A DNA stretch of 34,722 nt from Paraburkholderia sp. BL21I4N1. Its GTDB lineage: Bacteria; Pseudomonadota; Gammaproteobacteria; Burkholderiales; Burkholderiaceae. Positions 15,110 through 23,257 of the stretch are shown here, piece by piece. The stretch spans positions 1 through 34,722 of the forward strand of contig NZ_PVEN01000031.1 in assembly GCF_002973525.1 (NCBI RefSeq), written 5' to 3'. Position 1 is the stretch's first letter, and every line of letters starts with the position of its first letter. The notes under the pieces are model-generated. The model ran no database searches and was not told the DNA's origin. It was given only the letters and a program-made list of their open reading frames with translations. Made by a program: the position numbers and the translations under genes.

Positions 15110-15790
15110 TTACCGGTGAAGGACGCTTTCCACGCGCCCGTGCGTGAGCGTGACGATCGTATGGGCGAGGGCTTCGGCTTCCTTGCGCTCGTGGGTCACG
15201 TACACCGCGGTGGTGCCGAGTTGCGCGAGCAGGCCGCCGATCTCGTCGCACAGACTCGCGCGCAACTGGCTGTCGAGATTCGACAGCGGTTCATCGAACA
15301 GCAGGATGCGCGGCTCGGCGACGATCGCGCGGGCCAGCGCGATGCGCTGCTGCTGGCCGCCCGATAACGCCGACGGACGGCGCGCGCCCATCCCGTCGAG
15401 ACCGACGCGCGCGAGCGCCGCGGTGACCCGCCCGGCGCGTTCGCGCCGGCCGACACCGCGCATTTCCAGCGGAAACGACACGTTGCCGGCCACCGTCATA
15501 TGCGGCCACAGCGCATAGTCCTGAAACACCATGCCGAGACCGCGCGACTCGGGCGGCAAACAGATCGCCGCATCGGCGACGGTTTCGTCGCCGAACATCA
15601 CGCGGCCCGCGTCCGGTTTCAGCAGCCCGGCCAGCAGTTTGAGCAAGGTGCTCTTGCCGCAGCCCGACGGTCCGAGCAGCGCGAGCGTGGTGCCCGCCGG
15701 CACGTCGAGATCGACGCCGTCGAGGACGGCCTGCGTGCCGAAAGTCTGACGAAGTCCGCGCACGCGGATCGATACGCTCGCGCTATCCAT
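15110..15790 (-). CDS. ABC importer ATPase, short form, 226 aa
   Basis: Nucleotide-binding subunit: Walker A GPSGCGKST (about residues 39-47), Q-loop MVFQDYALWPH, signature LSGGQQQR, Walker B ILLFDEPLSNLD and H-switch YVTHERKEAE are all intact. It ends soon after the catalytic core, about 120 residues short of typical FbpC-type ATPases, and so has no C-terminal TOBE/regulatory domain. The stop at 15110 is followed only 13 bp later by the binding-protein gene, so the shortness looks genuine rather than a recent frameshift. It lies 10 bp after the porin gene in the same operon. Confidence 0.88.
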   Translation of the reverse strand: MDSASVSIRVRGLRQTFGTQAVLDGVDLDVPAGTTLALLGPSGCGKSTLLKLLAGLLKPDAGRVMFGDETVADAAICLPPESRGLGMVFQDYALWPHMTVAGNVSFPLEMRGVGRRERAGRVTAALARVGLDGMGARRPSALSGGQQQRIALARAIVAEPRILLFDEPLSNLDSQLRASLCDEIGGLLAQLGTTAVYVTHERKEAEALAHTIVTLTHGRVESVLHR

Positions 15791-15800
15791 CCTGCCGTCC

Positions 15801-16946
15801 TCAGAACGTGTGGCGAATGCCGGCCATCAGGCCGACCTGGTTCTTGCCCGCCACCACGTCGGTGGCGAAACCGTTCAGGCCGAGATTCGAGCCGTTGCGG
15901 TTCAGCGCATACGCGAGGTTCAGGTAGAGGTCGGTGCGCTTGGACAGAAAGTAGTCCGCGTCGACCTGGAACGACCACGGATCGCGCGACGTGCCATAAA
16001 AGTTCTGGTACATCGCCGTGCTCGACAGATTCAGCGCGGCGCTCGCGTGATAGGTCGCGCCGAGCCAGTAGAGGCTGGTCGCTTCGACCGGACCGGTGGA
16101 GAGCGTGCTCAGGTGGATCGCTTTCGAATTGAGGTAGCGGTACCCACCGAACAGATCCGTGGAAGCCAGCGCATAGCGCACGCCGACGCCGATGCGTCGG
16201 TCGACGTTGCCTTCGTAGCCGCCTGCCTTGGTGGTGTGCGCCGCGGTCGGGCTGGTGCTGCCGCCGTTCTTCTGGTCGTACGCGATGGCCGCGCTGAGCG
16301 GGCCGCTCTTGTAACGCAAGCCGGCTTCGATCACGCGCGCGTTGCGCGTGTCGCCCGCCGGTTGCGCGCCGTACGTGACGTTGTCGTAACCGAGGCTGTA
16401 CTGGACGAGCGCGGTGACCGGGCCGAAATGATGTTCATAGCGAACCGTGTTGTCGAGCCGGTCGGAGAACGCCGGATCCTGCATCTTGATCGCGTAGACC
16501 GCGTTGCCGAGCGGGTTGTACAGGCTCATCCAGTCGAGGAACAGGCCGCCTTGACGGCCCAGCGACAGCGAGCCGTAAGTGGTGTTCGACAGGCCTACGT
16601 ACGCGAGCCGGCCGAATTCACGGCCGCCTTGCAGCAGGCCGCCGCTGTCGACGTTGAAGCCGCTTTCCAGGCGGAAGAACGTTTTCGAGCCGCCGCCGAG
16701 ATCTTCGGTGCCGGTGAGACCCCAGCGCGAACCTGACAGATTGCCGGAGGTCAGGCGCGTGACGTCGTGCGTCTGGCCCTTGGTGGCCGAAGCATTGTTG
16801 AGAAATTCGACACCGGTATCGATGATGCCGTATAGCGTGACGGAAGAAGAGGAAGAAGCTTCTGAGGCGGCGAAACTGGTGTTCGACTGACAGACGGAAA
16901 CGGCCAGACAGCAGCCGACCGCCGCGATGCGGTAGGAGTGGTTCAC
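15801..16946 (-). CDS. Outer-membrane porin, first gene of an ABC operon, 381 aa
   Basis: Trimeric Porin_4-type channel. The N-terminal 27 or so residues form a signal peptide (IAAVGCCLAVSV...SFA). After a Ser-rich stretch comes the family start SVTLYGIIDTGVEF, then GSRWGLTGTEDLGGGSKTFF and FGRLAYVGLSNTTYGSLSLG, and it ends IRHTF with terminal Phe. The start is GTG with AGAGGA eight bases upstream. Its stop is 10 bp before the ATPase start, so the porin is probably co-transcribed with a complete ferric-type ABC importer. That gives an outer-membrane entry route matched to the inner-membrane pump, which makes it more likely to be a specific channel than a housekeeping one. Confidence 0.92.
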   Translation of the reverse strand: MNHSYRIAAVGCCLAVSVCQSNTSFAASEASSSSSVTLYGIIDTGVEFLNNASATKGQTHDVTRLTSGNLSGSRWGLTGTEDLGGGSKTFFRLESGFNVDSGGLLQGGREFGRLAYVGLSNTTYGSLSLGRQGGLFLDWMSLYNPLGNAVYAIKMQDPAFSDRLDNTVRYEHHFGPVTALVQYSLGYDNVTYGAQPAGDTRNARVIEAGLRYKSGPLSAAIAYDQKNGGSTSPTAAHTTKAGGYEGNVDRRIGVGVRYALASTDLFGGYRYLNSKAIHLSTLSTGPVEATSLYWLGATYHASAALNLSSTAMYQNFYGTSRDPWSFQVDADYFLSKRTDLYLNLAYALNRNGSNLGLNGFATDVVAGKNQVGLMAGIRHTF

Positions 16947-17194
16947 GGATTGTGTCCTCTTTGGGATTAAGTTTGAGCCGTGAATGTAAGCTGGGCTTAA
17001 GTCAAATGAATGACAGCGTAACGCCCGGCATTTTTTCCGGTGTTTACGGTGGGGAATGACGGATTCGTGTCATCGGCGAAGCGGGTTGTCACGTTATGAG
17101 GGAACGGCCGAGCTTGCCGTCGTCGTCACGTCGACGCTCGCCAGTCTGCCCCTCATTCCCCATCGGTTCCTTTTTCGCGCGCGAAATTCATCAC

Positions 17195-18211
17195 ATGTCA
17201 TTTCCTCTTTCAACGATCACGACGATTTCCAAGGCAGGCGTGCGCGCCGCGCTGCTGTGCGGCCTGTTCGCGACCGGGTTCGCGCAGGCCGCGGACAACG
17301 TCATCGTGCTCGATTCCGGCGAAGCGAAACTCTCGCTCGTCGACGAAGCCACCCACCAGGTGATCGGCACCGAGCCGACCGGCAAGGAGCCGCACCATCT
17401 GATGATCACGCCCGACGGCCGTTCGCTGATCGTGGCCGATTCGGTGTCCAACGACCTGATGTTTCTCGACCCGCACACGGGCAAGGTGCAGCGCCGTGTC
17501 GAAGATATCGAAGACCCGTACCAACTGGGTTTCTCGCCCGATCACAAGTGGTTTGTCACGGCCGGGCTGCGGCTGGATCGCGTCGATGTGTATCGCTACG
17601 ACGGTCAGAACGTGCTGCTCGCGAAACGCGTGCCGCTGTCGAAAACGCCGAGCCACATGACGTTTTCGTCGGATAGCCGCACGGTGTTCGTCACGCTGCA
17701 GGACACCGGCGAAGTCGCCGCGATCGATCTCGCGACGCAGACGGTGCTGTGGAAACTGCATGTCGGCAACACGCCCGCCGGTTTGTGGATGACGCCTGGC
17801 GACCGCTATCTGCTGATCGGCATGACGGGTGAGGACGACGTGGCCGTGGTCGACTGGCACAAGCAGCAACTCGTGAAAAAAATCCCGACCGGCCGTGGCG
17901 CGCACAACTTCCGTAATCTCGACGACGGTCAGCACATCGCGGTGTCGAACCGCGTGGAGAGCACGATCAGCATTCTCGATTACAACACGCTGACGAAAGT
18001 GGGCGACATTACTGGTCTGATGCCCGGACCCGACGACATGGAGTTGTCCGCCGATCGCCGCTACCTGTGGGTGACGTTCCGCTTTGCGAAGCACGTGGGC
18101 ATTATTGATCTGACGACGCGAAAACTTATCGACACGATTGCTGTCGGACGTTCGCCGCATGGCCTGTATTTCGCGAATCGCGCGCCGGTGACCGCGCCGA
18201 ATCCGGATTGA
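17195..18211 (+). CDS. Periplasmic YVTN-type beta-propeller protein, 338 aa
   Basis: A signal peptide (about residues 1-32, LLCGLFATGFAQA-ADN) is followed by repeated blades of the YVTN/lactonase-like beta-propeller kind. Repeats are visible as NVIVLDSGEAKLSLVDEATH, DLMFLDPHTGKV, EVAAIDLATQTVLWKLHVGN, DVAVVDWHKQQLVKKIPTGR and HVGIIDLTTRKLIDTIAVGR, each with the V..P.G..P...F pattern between. Probably a periplasmic scaffold or ligand-binding propeller; no catalytic motif was recognised. ATG 17195 is chosen because it begins the signal peptide. It is divergent from the porin at 16946 and 67 bp ahead of a fatty-acid-hydroxylase-type gene, probably one transcription unit with it. Confidence 0.85.
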   Translation: MSFPLSTITTISKAGVRAALLCGLFATGFAQAADNVIVLDSGEAKLSLVDEATHQVIGTEPTGKEPHHLMITPDGRSLIVADSVSNDLMFLDPHTGKVQRRVEDIEDPYQLGFSPDHKWFVTAGLRLDRVDVYRYDGQNVLLAKRVPLSKTPSHMTFSSDSRTVFVTLQDTGEVAAIDLATQTVLWKLHVGNTPAGLWMTPGDRYLLIGMTGEDDVAVVDWHKQQLVKKIPTGRGAHNFRNLDDGQHIAVSNRVESTISILDYNTLTKVGDITGLMPGPDDMELSADRRYLWVTFRFAKHVGIIDLTTRKLIDTIAVGRSPHGLYFANRAPVTAPNPD

Positions 18212-18278
18212 GGCTGGGGAGCCGCCGAGGCCTCAAGCTTCCGCTTTCATTACAGCATCTGTTTTCAGAGGTTTTTCG

Positions 18279-19286
18279 ATGATTCACGACATCCTCGCGT
18301 TGCTCGACAACGGCATTTCAGCGCTGCAAACGCTGCTGTATGTCGACGTCGTACAGCCGTTCTTCTTCAAGTTCGGCTTGATGGGCTATGACGAAGACAC
18401 GTACGACGCGCTTTACTGGGTGATCATCGGCGTGCTCGAAATCGTCGTGACGTATGCCGCTTTGCGGCCGCTCGAAGCGTTGCGGCCGATCGAGACCTGG
18501 CAGGATCGCAAGGCGCTGCGTGCCGACGTGGTCTACACGTGGATCGCCAAGCTCGGCATCATCAACATCGCGGTCTTTTTCATGCTCACGCCGTTGTTCA
18601 ATCACTGGCAAAGCCTGATGGCCATCTACAACGTGCCGAATATCGACGTCGACAGTCTGTGGCCGGGCGTGACCGACCAGCCGGTCGTGTCGTTCCTGAT
18701 CTATCTGATCGTGCTCGACTTCTTCGGTTACTGGTATCACCGCTGGCAGCATCGTTTCGGCGTGTGGTGGGAATTGCACGCGGTTCATCATAGTCAGCAG
18801 CAAATGTCATTGTGGGCCGACGACCGCAATCACTTTCTCGACGACATCATCCAGGCGGCTTTTTTTGCGGCCATTTCGCTGTTTATCGGCGTGCAGCCGA
18901 CGCAGTTCGTGGTGCTGGTCGCCGTCGGCAATTTCATGCAGAGCGTGCAGCACGTGAATGCGCGTTTGCCGTACGGGTGGCTGCTGGAGCGTGTGATCGT
19001 CAGTCCGATTTTTCATCGCCGGCATCACGCGGTGGGGTATGGGCACGAAGGCACGCGTTACGGATGCAACTTCGGCGTGCTGTTTCCATGGTGGGACATG
19101 ATGTTTCGCACCGTTTCGTGGGATCGCACCGTCGAGCCGACCGGGATTCGCGATCAGCTGCCCGTGCCGCATGGTGCAGGCCGTTCTTATGGCGCGGGTT
19201 TGATCGCGCAGCAGTGGTACGCGTTCGGCCGGATCGTGCAGCGTTTGCGCGGTCAGCGGAACTATGCCGGTGGTGCGGTTGAATAA
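18279..19286 (+). CDS. Membrane fatty acid hydroxylase/sterol desaturase family protein, 335 aa
   Basis: Integral-membrane non-haem di-iron enzyme family. The histidine clusters are complete: YHRWQHR (HxxxH, about residue 153-157), HAVHHS (HxxHH, about 166-170) and HRRHHAVGYGHEGTRYG (HxxHH plus later His, about 248-260). Several hydrophobic helices precede and separate them (about 45-65, 90-115, 135-150, 190-215). It should use O2 and electrons to hydroxylate or desaturate a lipid chain at the membrane surface. CAGAGG lies upstream of the ATG. It follows the periplasmic propeller gene and ends before a bidirectional hairpin. Substrate unknown. Confidence 0.88.
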   Translation: MIHDILALLDNGISALQTLLYVDVVQPFFFKFGLMGYDEDTYDALYWVIIGVLEIVVTYAALRPLEALRPIETWQDRKALRADVVYTWIAKLGIINIAVFFMLTPLFNHWQSLMAIYNVPNIDVDSLWPGVTDQPVVSFLIYLIVLDFFGYWYHRWQHRFGVWWELHAVHHSQQQMSLWADDRNHFLDDIIQAAFFAAISLFIGVQPTQFVVLVAVGNFMQSVQHVNARLPYGWLLERVIVSPIFHRRHHAVGYGHEGTRYGCNFGVLFPWWDMMFRTVSWDRTVEPTGIRDQLPVPHGAGRSYGAGLIAQQWYAFGRIVQRLRGQRNYAGGAVE

Positions 19287-19307
19287 GCCGCTGAATGATC
19301 GATGCAA

Positions 19308-19332
19308 TGAGCCGCGAGATTCGCGCGGCTCA
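19308..19332. terminator. Hairpin between convergent genes
   Basis: Perfect 9-bp arms TGAGCCGCG / CGCGGCTCA with a 7-nt loop lie between the hydroxylase-family stop (19286) and the AraC-family stop (19368). It could serve both strands. Confidence 0.5.
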
Positions 19333-19367
19333 CGCCCGCGCTAGCCGACCAACACGCCTCGCGCGAA

Positions 19368-20165
19368 TTAATCCCGCGACGACGCCTGCGCGTCGGCCGC
19401 CAGATAGCGCCCAGGGGTCGTGCCCATTGCGCGGCGAAACATGTCGATAAACGCGCTGACGTTGTCGTAGCCGAGTTCGAGCGCGATCGTCGTGACGGGC
19501 ATGCCGTCCGCGACAAGTTCGAGCGCACGCAGCAAGCGCGCCTGCTGCCGCCACTGCGCGAACGTCATGCCGGTCTCCGCCGCGAAACGGCGGCTCAGCG
19601 TACGCGGCGCAAGACCCGCCCACACCGCCCATTCATCGAGCCGGCGATTGTCGGACAGATCGCCGACCAGCGCGTCCGTGAGACGCACGAGCCTCGCGTC
19701 GTCAGGACGCGGCAAATCCAGAGATTCCTCTTTCGAAGCCGCGAGCTCGTCGACGATGACTTCCGCGATGCGCGTTTGCGCGTCGTCGAGTTCGACGCCC
19801 GGCCAGCTCGCCACGCGCCGCACGGCTTCGCGCAGCAAGGGCGTGGTTTTGATCGCGCGCGGCTCGCGCGGCAGTTGCTCGCAGCGTTGCTCGGTGATGA
19901 ACACACTCCAGCCTGAGAACGGCCCGTAGGAGCGCACCGAGTGCTCGTAATGCGGTGGAATCCAGATGGCGTGGATCGCGGGCACGACCCATTGCTGCCG
20001 GTCGAGGCCCACCGAGACGAGTCCGCTCAATGCCCCCATGAGTTGCCCACGCGCATGACTATGCGAGGCCGTTGAACGTGCCTCGTTTTGCGTCAGCTCG
20101 GCCGCGGCGAGGAAAGGACCGGCCGGCGAGGTGACGAGATCCGGGCGAATCAAAGGTTGGGTCAT
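19368..20165 (-). CDS. AraC-family transcriptional regulator, 265 aa
   Basis: N-terminal cupin-like sensing domain (about residues 25-110: SHSHARGQLMGALSG, AIWIPPHYEHSV) and a C-terminal double HTH (about 160-255). In the latter, EWAVWAGLAPRTLSRRFAAE and MPVTTIALELGYDNVSAFID are the two recognition units and the chain ends with TPGRYLA. ATG 20165 (MTQPLIRPD) is preferred because it matches the usual start of this subgroup; a longer reading to 20297 would cross the divergent control region and the first codons of the neighbouring gene. It is divergent from the small protein and MDR oxidoreductase genes, its likely targets. Confidence 0.88.
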   Translation of the reverse strand: MTQPLIRPDLVTSPAGPFLAAAELTQNEARSTASHSHARGQLMGALSGLVSVGLDRQQWVVPAIHAIWIPPHYEHSVRSYGPFSGWSVFITEQRCEQLPREPRAIKTTPLLREAVRRVASWPGVELDDAQTRIAEVIVDELAASKEESLDLPRPDDARLVRLTDALVGDLSDNRRLDEWAVWAGLAPRTLSRRFAAETGMTFAQWRQQARLLRALELVADGMPVTTIALELGYDNVSAFIDMFRRAMGTTPGRYLAADAQASSRD

Positions 20166-20262
20166 GGCCGGAATACCGTATTGATTGGCCTTTATACCGG
20201 AGACGGGCCGGTTTTGCACGCTTACACTGGATTTCATGGTGACCAACAAGGAGTGCAGTGCG

Positions 20263-20538
20263 ATGCGAGCTGAACAGGTTCTTCCCGATTCAATCAATCA
20301 GACCGAGATTGGCGGTACGACGATCCGTAAGGGCACCGTCGCGGCATTTCTCGCCAATGCGCGTGTCTGGTGCGACCCCGATGCGAGCAAAGCGGCGCGC
20401 ACCGAGGCCGAAGCCGATATGGTCGACGCCATCTCCGCGCTGCACCTTCTCGGCCTGTTCGACGTGCTCGAGATTCGCGATCGCGCGTTGCGCGAGTGGG
20501 TTGACGCACGGCAGCGCGCGCTTCAATCTCAATCCTGA
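20263..20538 (+). CDS. Small conserved protein, 91 aa
   Basis: Soluble, acidic, helix-rich small protein with the pattern SINQTEIGGTTIRKGTVAAF (residues 9-28), then FLANARVW and VDAISALHLLGLFDVLEIRD. I recall similar small proteins next to quinone-oxidoreductase-like genes in Burkholderiales and actinobacteria, but with no assigned function. ATG 20263 is chosen because AAGGAG lies 9 bases upstream; longer readings begin within that control region. It is 27 bp before the MDR oxidoreductase gene, so co-transcribed with it, and divergent from araC-type 20165. Confidence 0.8.
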   Translation: MRAEQVLPDSINQTEIGGTTIRKGTVAAFLANARVWCDPDASKAARTEAEADMVDAISALHLLGLFDVLEIRDRALREWVDARQRALQSQS

Positions 20539-20565
20539 ACGCCAGGCTGACAGCAAGGAACCCTC

Positions 20566-21519
20566 ATGAAAGCAGCTATTGTCAAAGCGGCGGGCGAGGC
20601 GCCCGTCTACGCGGATTTCGATCGGCCCGAACCGTCGAGCGGATTTCGTGTCGTCGATGTCACGGCGTCCGCGCTCAGTCACGTCACCCGTTCCAGGGCG
20701 GCGGGCTCGCATTATTCGTCGACGGGCGGCTTTCCGTTCGTTGCCGGCGTGGACGGCACCGGCCGGCTGGACGACGGCCGGCGCGTCTATTTCTTCAAGC
20801 CGGAGGCGCCGTTCGGTGCGATGGCGGAACACAGCCTCGTCGCAGACGCGCATTGCATTACGTTGCCCGATACGCTCAGCGACGTCACGGCTGCGGCGAT
20901 TGCGATTCCCGGTATGTCGTCATGGGCGGCGCTCGTCGAGCGGGCGGCTTTCGTGGCGGGCGAAACCGTGTTGATCAACGGTGCAACGGGCACCTCGGGA
21001 CGGTTGGCCGTGCAGATCGCGAAGCACCTCGGCGCGGCACGAATTATTGCGACGGGGCGTAATGCGGCGTCGCTGGAAGCGCTCAAGCTCGTCGGCGCCG
21101 ATGTCACGATTTCGCTGGATCAGGACGAAGCCAGCCTGAGCCGCGCATTTGAGGCGGTGTTTAGCGACAGCGTGGACGTGGTGCTGGATTATCTGTGGGG
21201 CGCGAGTGCGCGGGCGTTGCTGATCGCGGCGGCGCAAGCCTCGGCGGACGATCACCCCGTGCGCTTCGTTCAGATCGGCGCGATCAGCGGCGCGGAGATC
21301 GCGTTGCCGGCGGCCGTGCTGCGTTCGGCGGATGTCAGGCTGGTGGGCAGCGGGATTGGCAGCGTTCCTTTGGCGCATTTGTTCGGGGCGCTGAAAGCGG
21401 TCTTCGATGCGGCGGGGCCCGCCGGTCTGCAAGTGACGACTCAGACTGTGCCGCTGGCGGAGTTGGGCGCGCATTGGGGGCATCCGGATAGTGCTTGTCG
21501 GACGGTGTTTGTGCCATAG
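20566..21519 (+). CDS. MDR oxidoreductase (quinone-reductase-like), 317 aa
   Basis: Medium-chain dehydrogenase/reductase without the zinc-ligand cysteines. GroES-like N-terminal half (about residues 1-115) and Rossmann half with the nucleotide loop INGATGTSGRLAVQ (about 139-152), which fits NADPH binding. The early segment ASALSHVTRSRAAGSHYSS is the position where homologues bind substrate. Likely a soluble NADPH-dependent reductase acting on quinones or activated alkenes. AAGGAA precedes the ATG. It is in an operon with the 91-aa protein under the divergent AraC regulator. Confidence 0.85.
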   Translation: MKAAIVKAAGEAPVYADFDRPEPSSGFRVVDVTASALSHVTRSRAAGSHYSSTGGFPFVAGVDGTGRLDDGRRVYFFKPEAPFGAMAEHSLVADAHCITLPDTLSDVTAAAIAIPGMSSWAALVERAAFVAGETVLINGATGTSGRLAVQIAKHLGAARIIATGRNAASLEALKLVGADVTISLDQDEASLSRAFEAVFSDSVDVVLDYLWGASARALLIAAAQASADDHPVRFVQIGAISGAEIALPAAVLRSADVRLVGSGIGSVPLAHLFGALKAVFDAAGPAGLQVTTQTVPLAELGAHWGHPDSACRTVFVP

Positions 21520-21622
21520 GCGTGGGGGTATGGCGCTGGTCGTTGGTCGATGCCCTCGTCGATCGGGTAGTGTGCTGCGCGCCCACCTTTGTCATGACGG
21601 AACACGTTCGCTCATCCCGTCC

Positions 21623-21650
21623 TTGCCTTACCGGTTTATTTAACTATAGT
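21623..21650 (+). promoter_or_regulatory. Sigma-70 promoter of the VOC-ArsR-SRPBCC operon
   Basis: TTGCCT (21623-21628) and TATAGT (21645-21650) are separated by 16 bp in a locally AT-rich stretch. TTAACC-GTGA-GGTTTA at 21659-21674, just downstream, is an imperfect dyad well placed to be the ArsR operator. AAAGGAGG at 21679-21686 is a strong ribosome-binding site. Confidence 0.65.
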
Positions 21651-21689
21651 GTGAAATATTAACCGTGAGGTTTATCAAAGGAGGCAATC

Positions 21690-22151
21690 ATGAGCGAATC
21701 GTTCGAACGTCCTTCGTTGGGGGCATCGGTGTACTACAAGGACGCGTTTGCCGCGCTCGACTGGCTTGAAAAAGCCTTCGGCTTCGAGCGGCAGATGGTC
21801 ATTACGGACAACGACGGCCAGTTGGCCCACTCGGAAATGCGTTTCGGCGACAGCTACGTGATGATCTGTCGCGAATGGTCGGAAGATGCGGCGAGCCCCG
21901 CGTCGATCGGCGGCAAAAACACGCAGTCGGTGCACGTGCAACTACGTGAGGGTATCGACGAGCATTGCGCTCACGCGCGCGCTGCGGGCGCGGTAATTAC
22001 GCGTGAGTTGGCCGATCAGTTCTACGGCGACCGTGTGTACGTGGCTCGCGATCCGGAGGGGCATGTCTGGAGTTTTGGGCAGACGGTGCGCGAGGTGTCG
22101 CGTGAAGAGGCCGAGCGCGAAAGCGGGCTGAAGATCGAAGGCTGGGTTTAA
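21690..22151 (+). CDS. VOC-family (glyoxalase-fold) protein, 153 aa
   Basis: Two beta-alpha-beta-beta-beta modules of the vicinal oxygen chelate fold. VYYKDAFAALDWLEKAFGFE (residues 11-30) is the typical PhnB/glyoxalase start, and RVYVARDPEGHVWSFGQ (about 112-128) is the closing strand with the DPxGxxW motif. Such proteins bind small electrophiles or drugs, or act as metal-dependent isomerases/dioxygenases; the metal ligands here are not certain. First gene of a three-gene operon with an ArsR regulator 3 bp downstream and an SRPBCC protein. An excellent AAAGGAGG precedes the ATG. Confidence 0.88.
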   Translation: MSESFERPSLGASVYYKDAFAALDWLEKAFGFERQMVITDNDGQLAHSEMRFGDSYVMICREWSEDAASPASIGGKNTQSVHVQLREGIDEHCAHARAAGAVITRELADQFYGDRVYVARDPEGHVWSFGQTVREVSREEAERESGLKIEGWV

Positions 22152-22154
22152 CGC

Positions 22155-22511
22155 ATGGGCCTACCCGCGAGCGTCTCGCTCGACCGCACGCTGGCCGCAC
22201 TGGCCGATCCGAACCGGCGTCGGGTGGTCGATCTGTTGAGCAGGCAACCCATGCGCGCCGGTGAACTCGCGCAGGCCACCGGTCTCTCGCCGCAAGCGAT
22301 GAGCCGGCATTTGCGGGTGCTGCGTTCGAGTGAGCTGATCGAAGAATCTCGCAGCGGCAGCGGCAGCGCCGACAGCGTGGACGCGCGCGTGCGGCTTTAT
22401 GTATTGCGATCGACACCGATGAACGAATTGAAAACGTGGCTCGAGCAGACCGAAGCGTTGTGGTCGGCGCAGTTGCTGTCGTTCAAGGCGCATCTCGAGG
22501 AGTCGCGATGA
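22155..22511 (+). CDS. ArsR-family transcriptional regulator, 118 aa
   Basis: Compact winged HTH: ALADPNRRRVVDLLSRQPMR (about residues 14-33) and recognition helix region TGLSPQAMSRHLRVLRSSEL (about 42-61). No metal-binding Cys cluster is present, so it belongs to the non-metal ArsR group common in ArsR-SRPBCC pairs. Its start is 3 bp after the VOC stop, and its own stop overlaps the SRPBCC start (ATGA, 22508-22511). It probably represses its own operon through the dyad near 21659. Confidence 0.88.
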   Translation: MGLPASVSLDRTLAALADPNRRRVVDLLSRQPMRAGELAQATGLSPQAMSRHLRVLRSSELIEESRSGSGSADSVDARVRLYVLRSTPMNELKTWLEQTEALWSAQLLSFKAHLEESR

Positions 22512-23014
22512 GTTCGCGCGTGCAGGTGTCGCTGCGCGTTGCCGCTACGCCGTCGCGTGCGTTCGATGTGTTTACGCGCGATATCGGCCGATGGTGGCGG
22601 CCTAACGGACTATTTCAATTCACGCCGCAAGGGGCGGGGGTGTTGTCGTTCGAACCGTCTGAGGAAGGTGGTTGCGACCATGGACGTCTGATCGAAACGC
22701 AGCCCGACGGCAGCGTATTCGAGGTGGGCCGTGTCACCGCGTGGGAGCCGGGCGAACGTTTGGCATTCGGCTGGCGGCAGGCGAGTTTCTCCGCTGCGCA
22801 ACACACGCATGTCGAGGTGCATTTCGAAGCGGTGGGAGACGAGACACGGGTGACCGTCGAGCATCGTGGTTGGGATACGGTGCCGCAAGATCATGTGGCG
22901 CGCCATCATTTTCCCGAGCAGGTGTTTCTATTGCGGCATGGGGAGTGGTGGCAGGCTTTGTTGGCCGCGTTGCGCGCGGAGGTGGGAGGTGCGCGGCTAC
23001 CGCCGGCGCTTTAG
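22508..23014 (+). CDS. SRPBCC (AHSA1-type) ligand-binding protein, 168 aa
   Basis: Helix-grip fold protein of the START/AHSA1 class: VQVSLRVAATPSRAFDVFTR (residues 5-24) followed by DIGRWWRPNG, then GRVTAWEPGERLAFGWR (about 73-89) and VTVEHRGW. These proteins enclose hydrophobic ligands. The start ATG is fixed by the ATGA overlap with the ArsR gene; longer readings lie inside that gene. Third gene of the VOC-ArsR-SRPBCC operon. Its last 18 bases overlap the end of a convergent gene on the minus strand. Confidence 0.85.
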   Translation: MSSRVQVSLRVAATPSRAFDVFTRDIGRWWRPNGLFQFTPQGAGVLSFEPSEEGGCDHGRLIETQPDGSVFEVGRVTAWEPGERLAFGWRQASFSAAQHTHVEVHFEAVGDETRVTVEHRGWDTVPQDHVARHHFPEQVFLLRHGEWWQALLAALRAEVGGARLPPAL

Positions 23015-23257
23015 CAAAGCGGAACCGAGCCACACGATGAACGCGGAAACAACGAGACTCAGCGCGAGCAGCAGCCCCGTTATCACGCTTTCGTGGCCTT
23101 CTACGCCGACCGAGCCAAACAGATGGAACAGAGGGGCAAGAGCCTGATACCCGCTCTCGCTGTATAGCCACGCGAGAAGTACATTGATCTGCGTGACGCC
23201 AAGGAAAACGGGCACGGTCAAAACGATTGCCAACAGGCAGCGCATTAGAGGTTTCAT
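22997..23257 (-). CDS. Small membrane protein, 86 aa
   Basis: Two strongly hydrophobic segments (about residues 5-30, CLLAIVLTVPVFLGVTQINV; and 60-80, ITGLLLALSLVVSAFIVWLG) flank a short hydrophilic loop, with a basic C-terminus (LLKRRR). The family is not recognised. The ATG at 23257 overlaps the TGA of the small upstream frame (ATGA, 23254-23257), which supports both. Its 3' end overlaps the convergent SRPBCC gene by 18 bases. Probably the last gene of the DedA-LysE minus-strand unit. Confidence 0.65.
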   Translation of the reverse strand: MKPLMRCLLAIVLTVPVFLGVTQINVLLAWLYSESGYQALAPLFHLFGSVGVEGHESVITGLLLALSLVVSAFIVWLGSALLKRRR

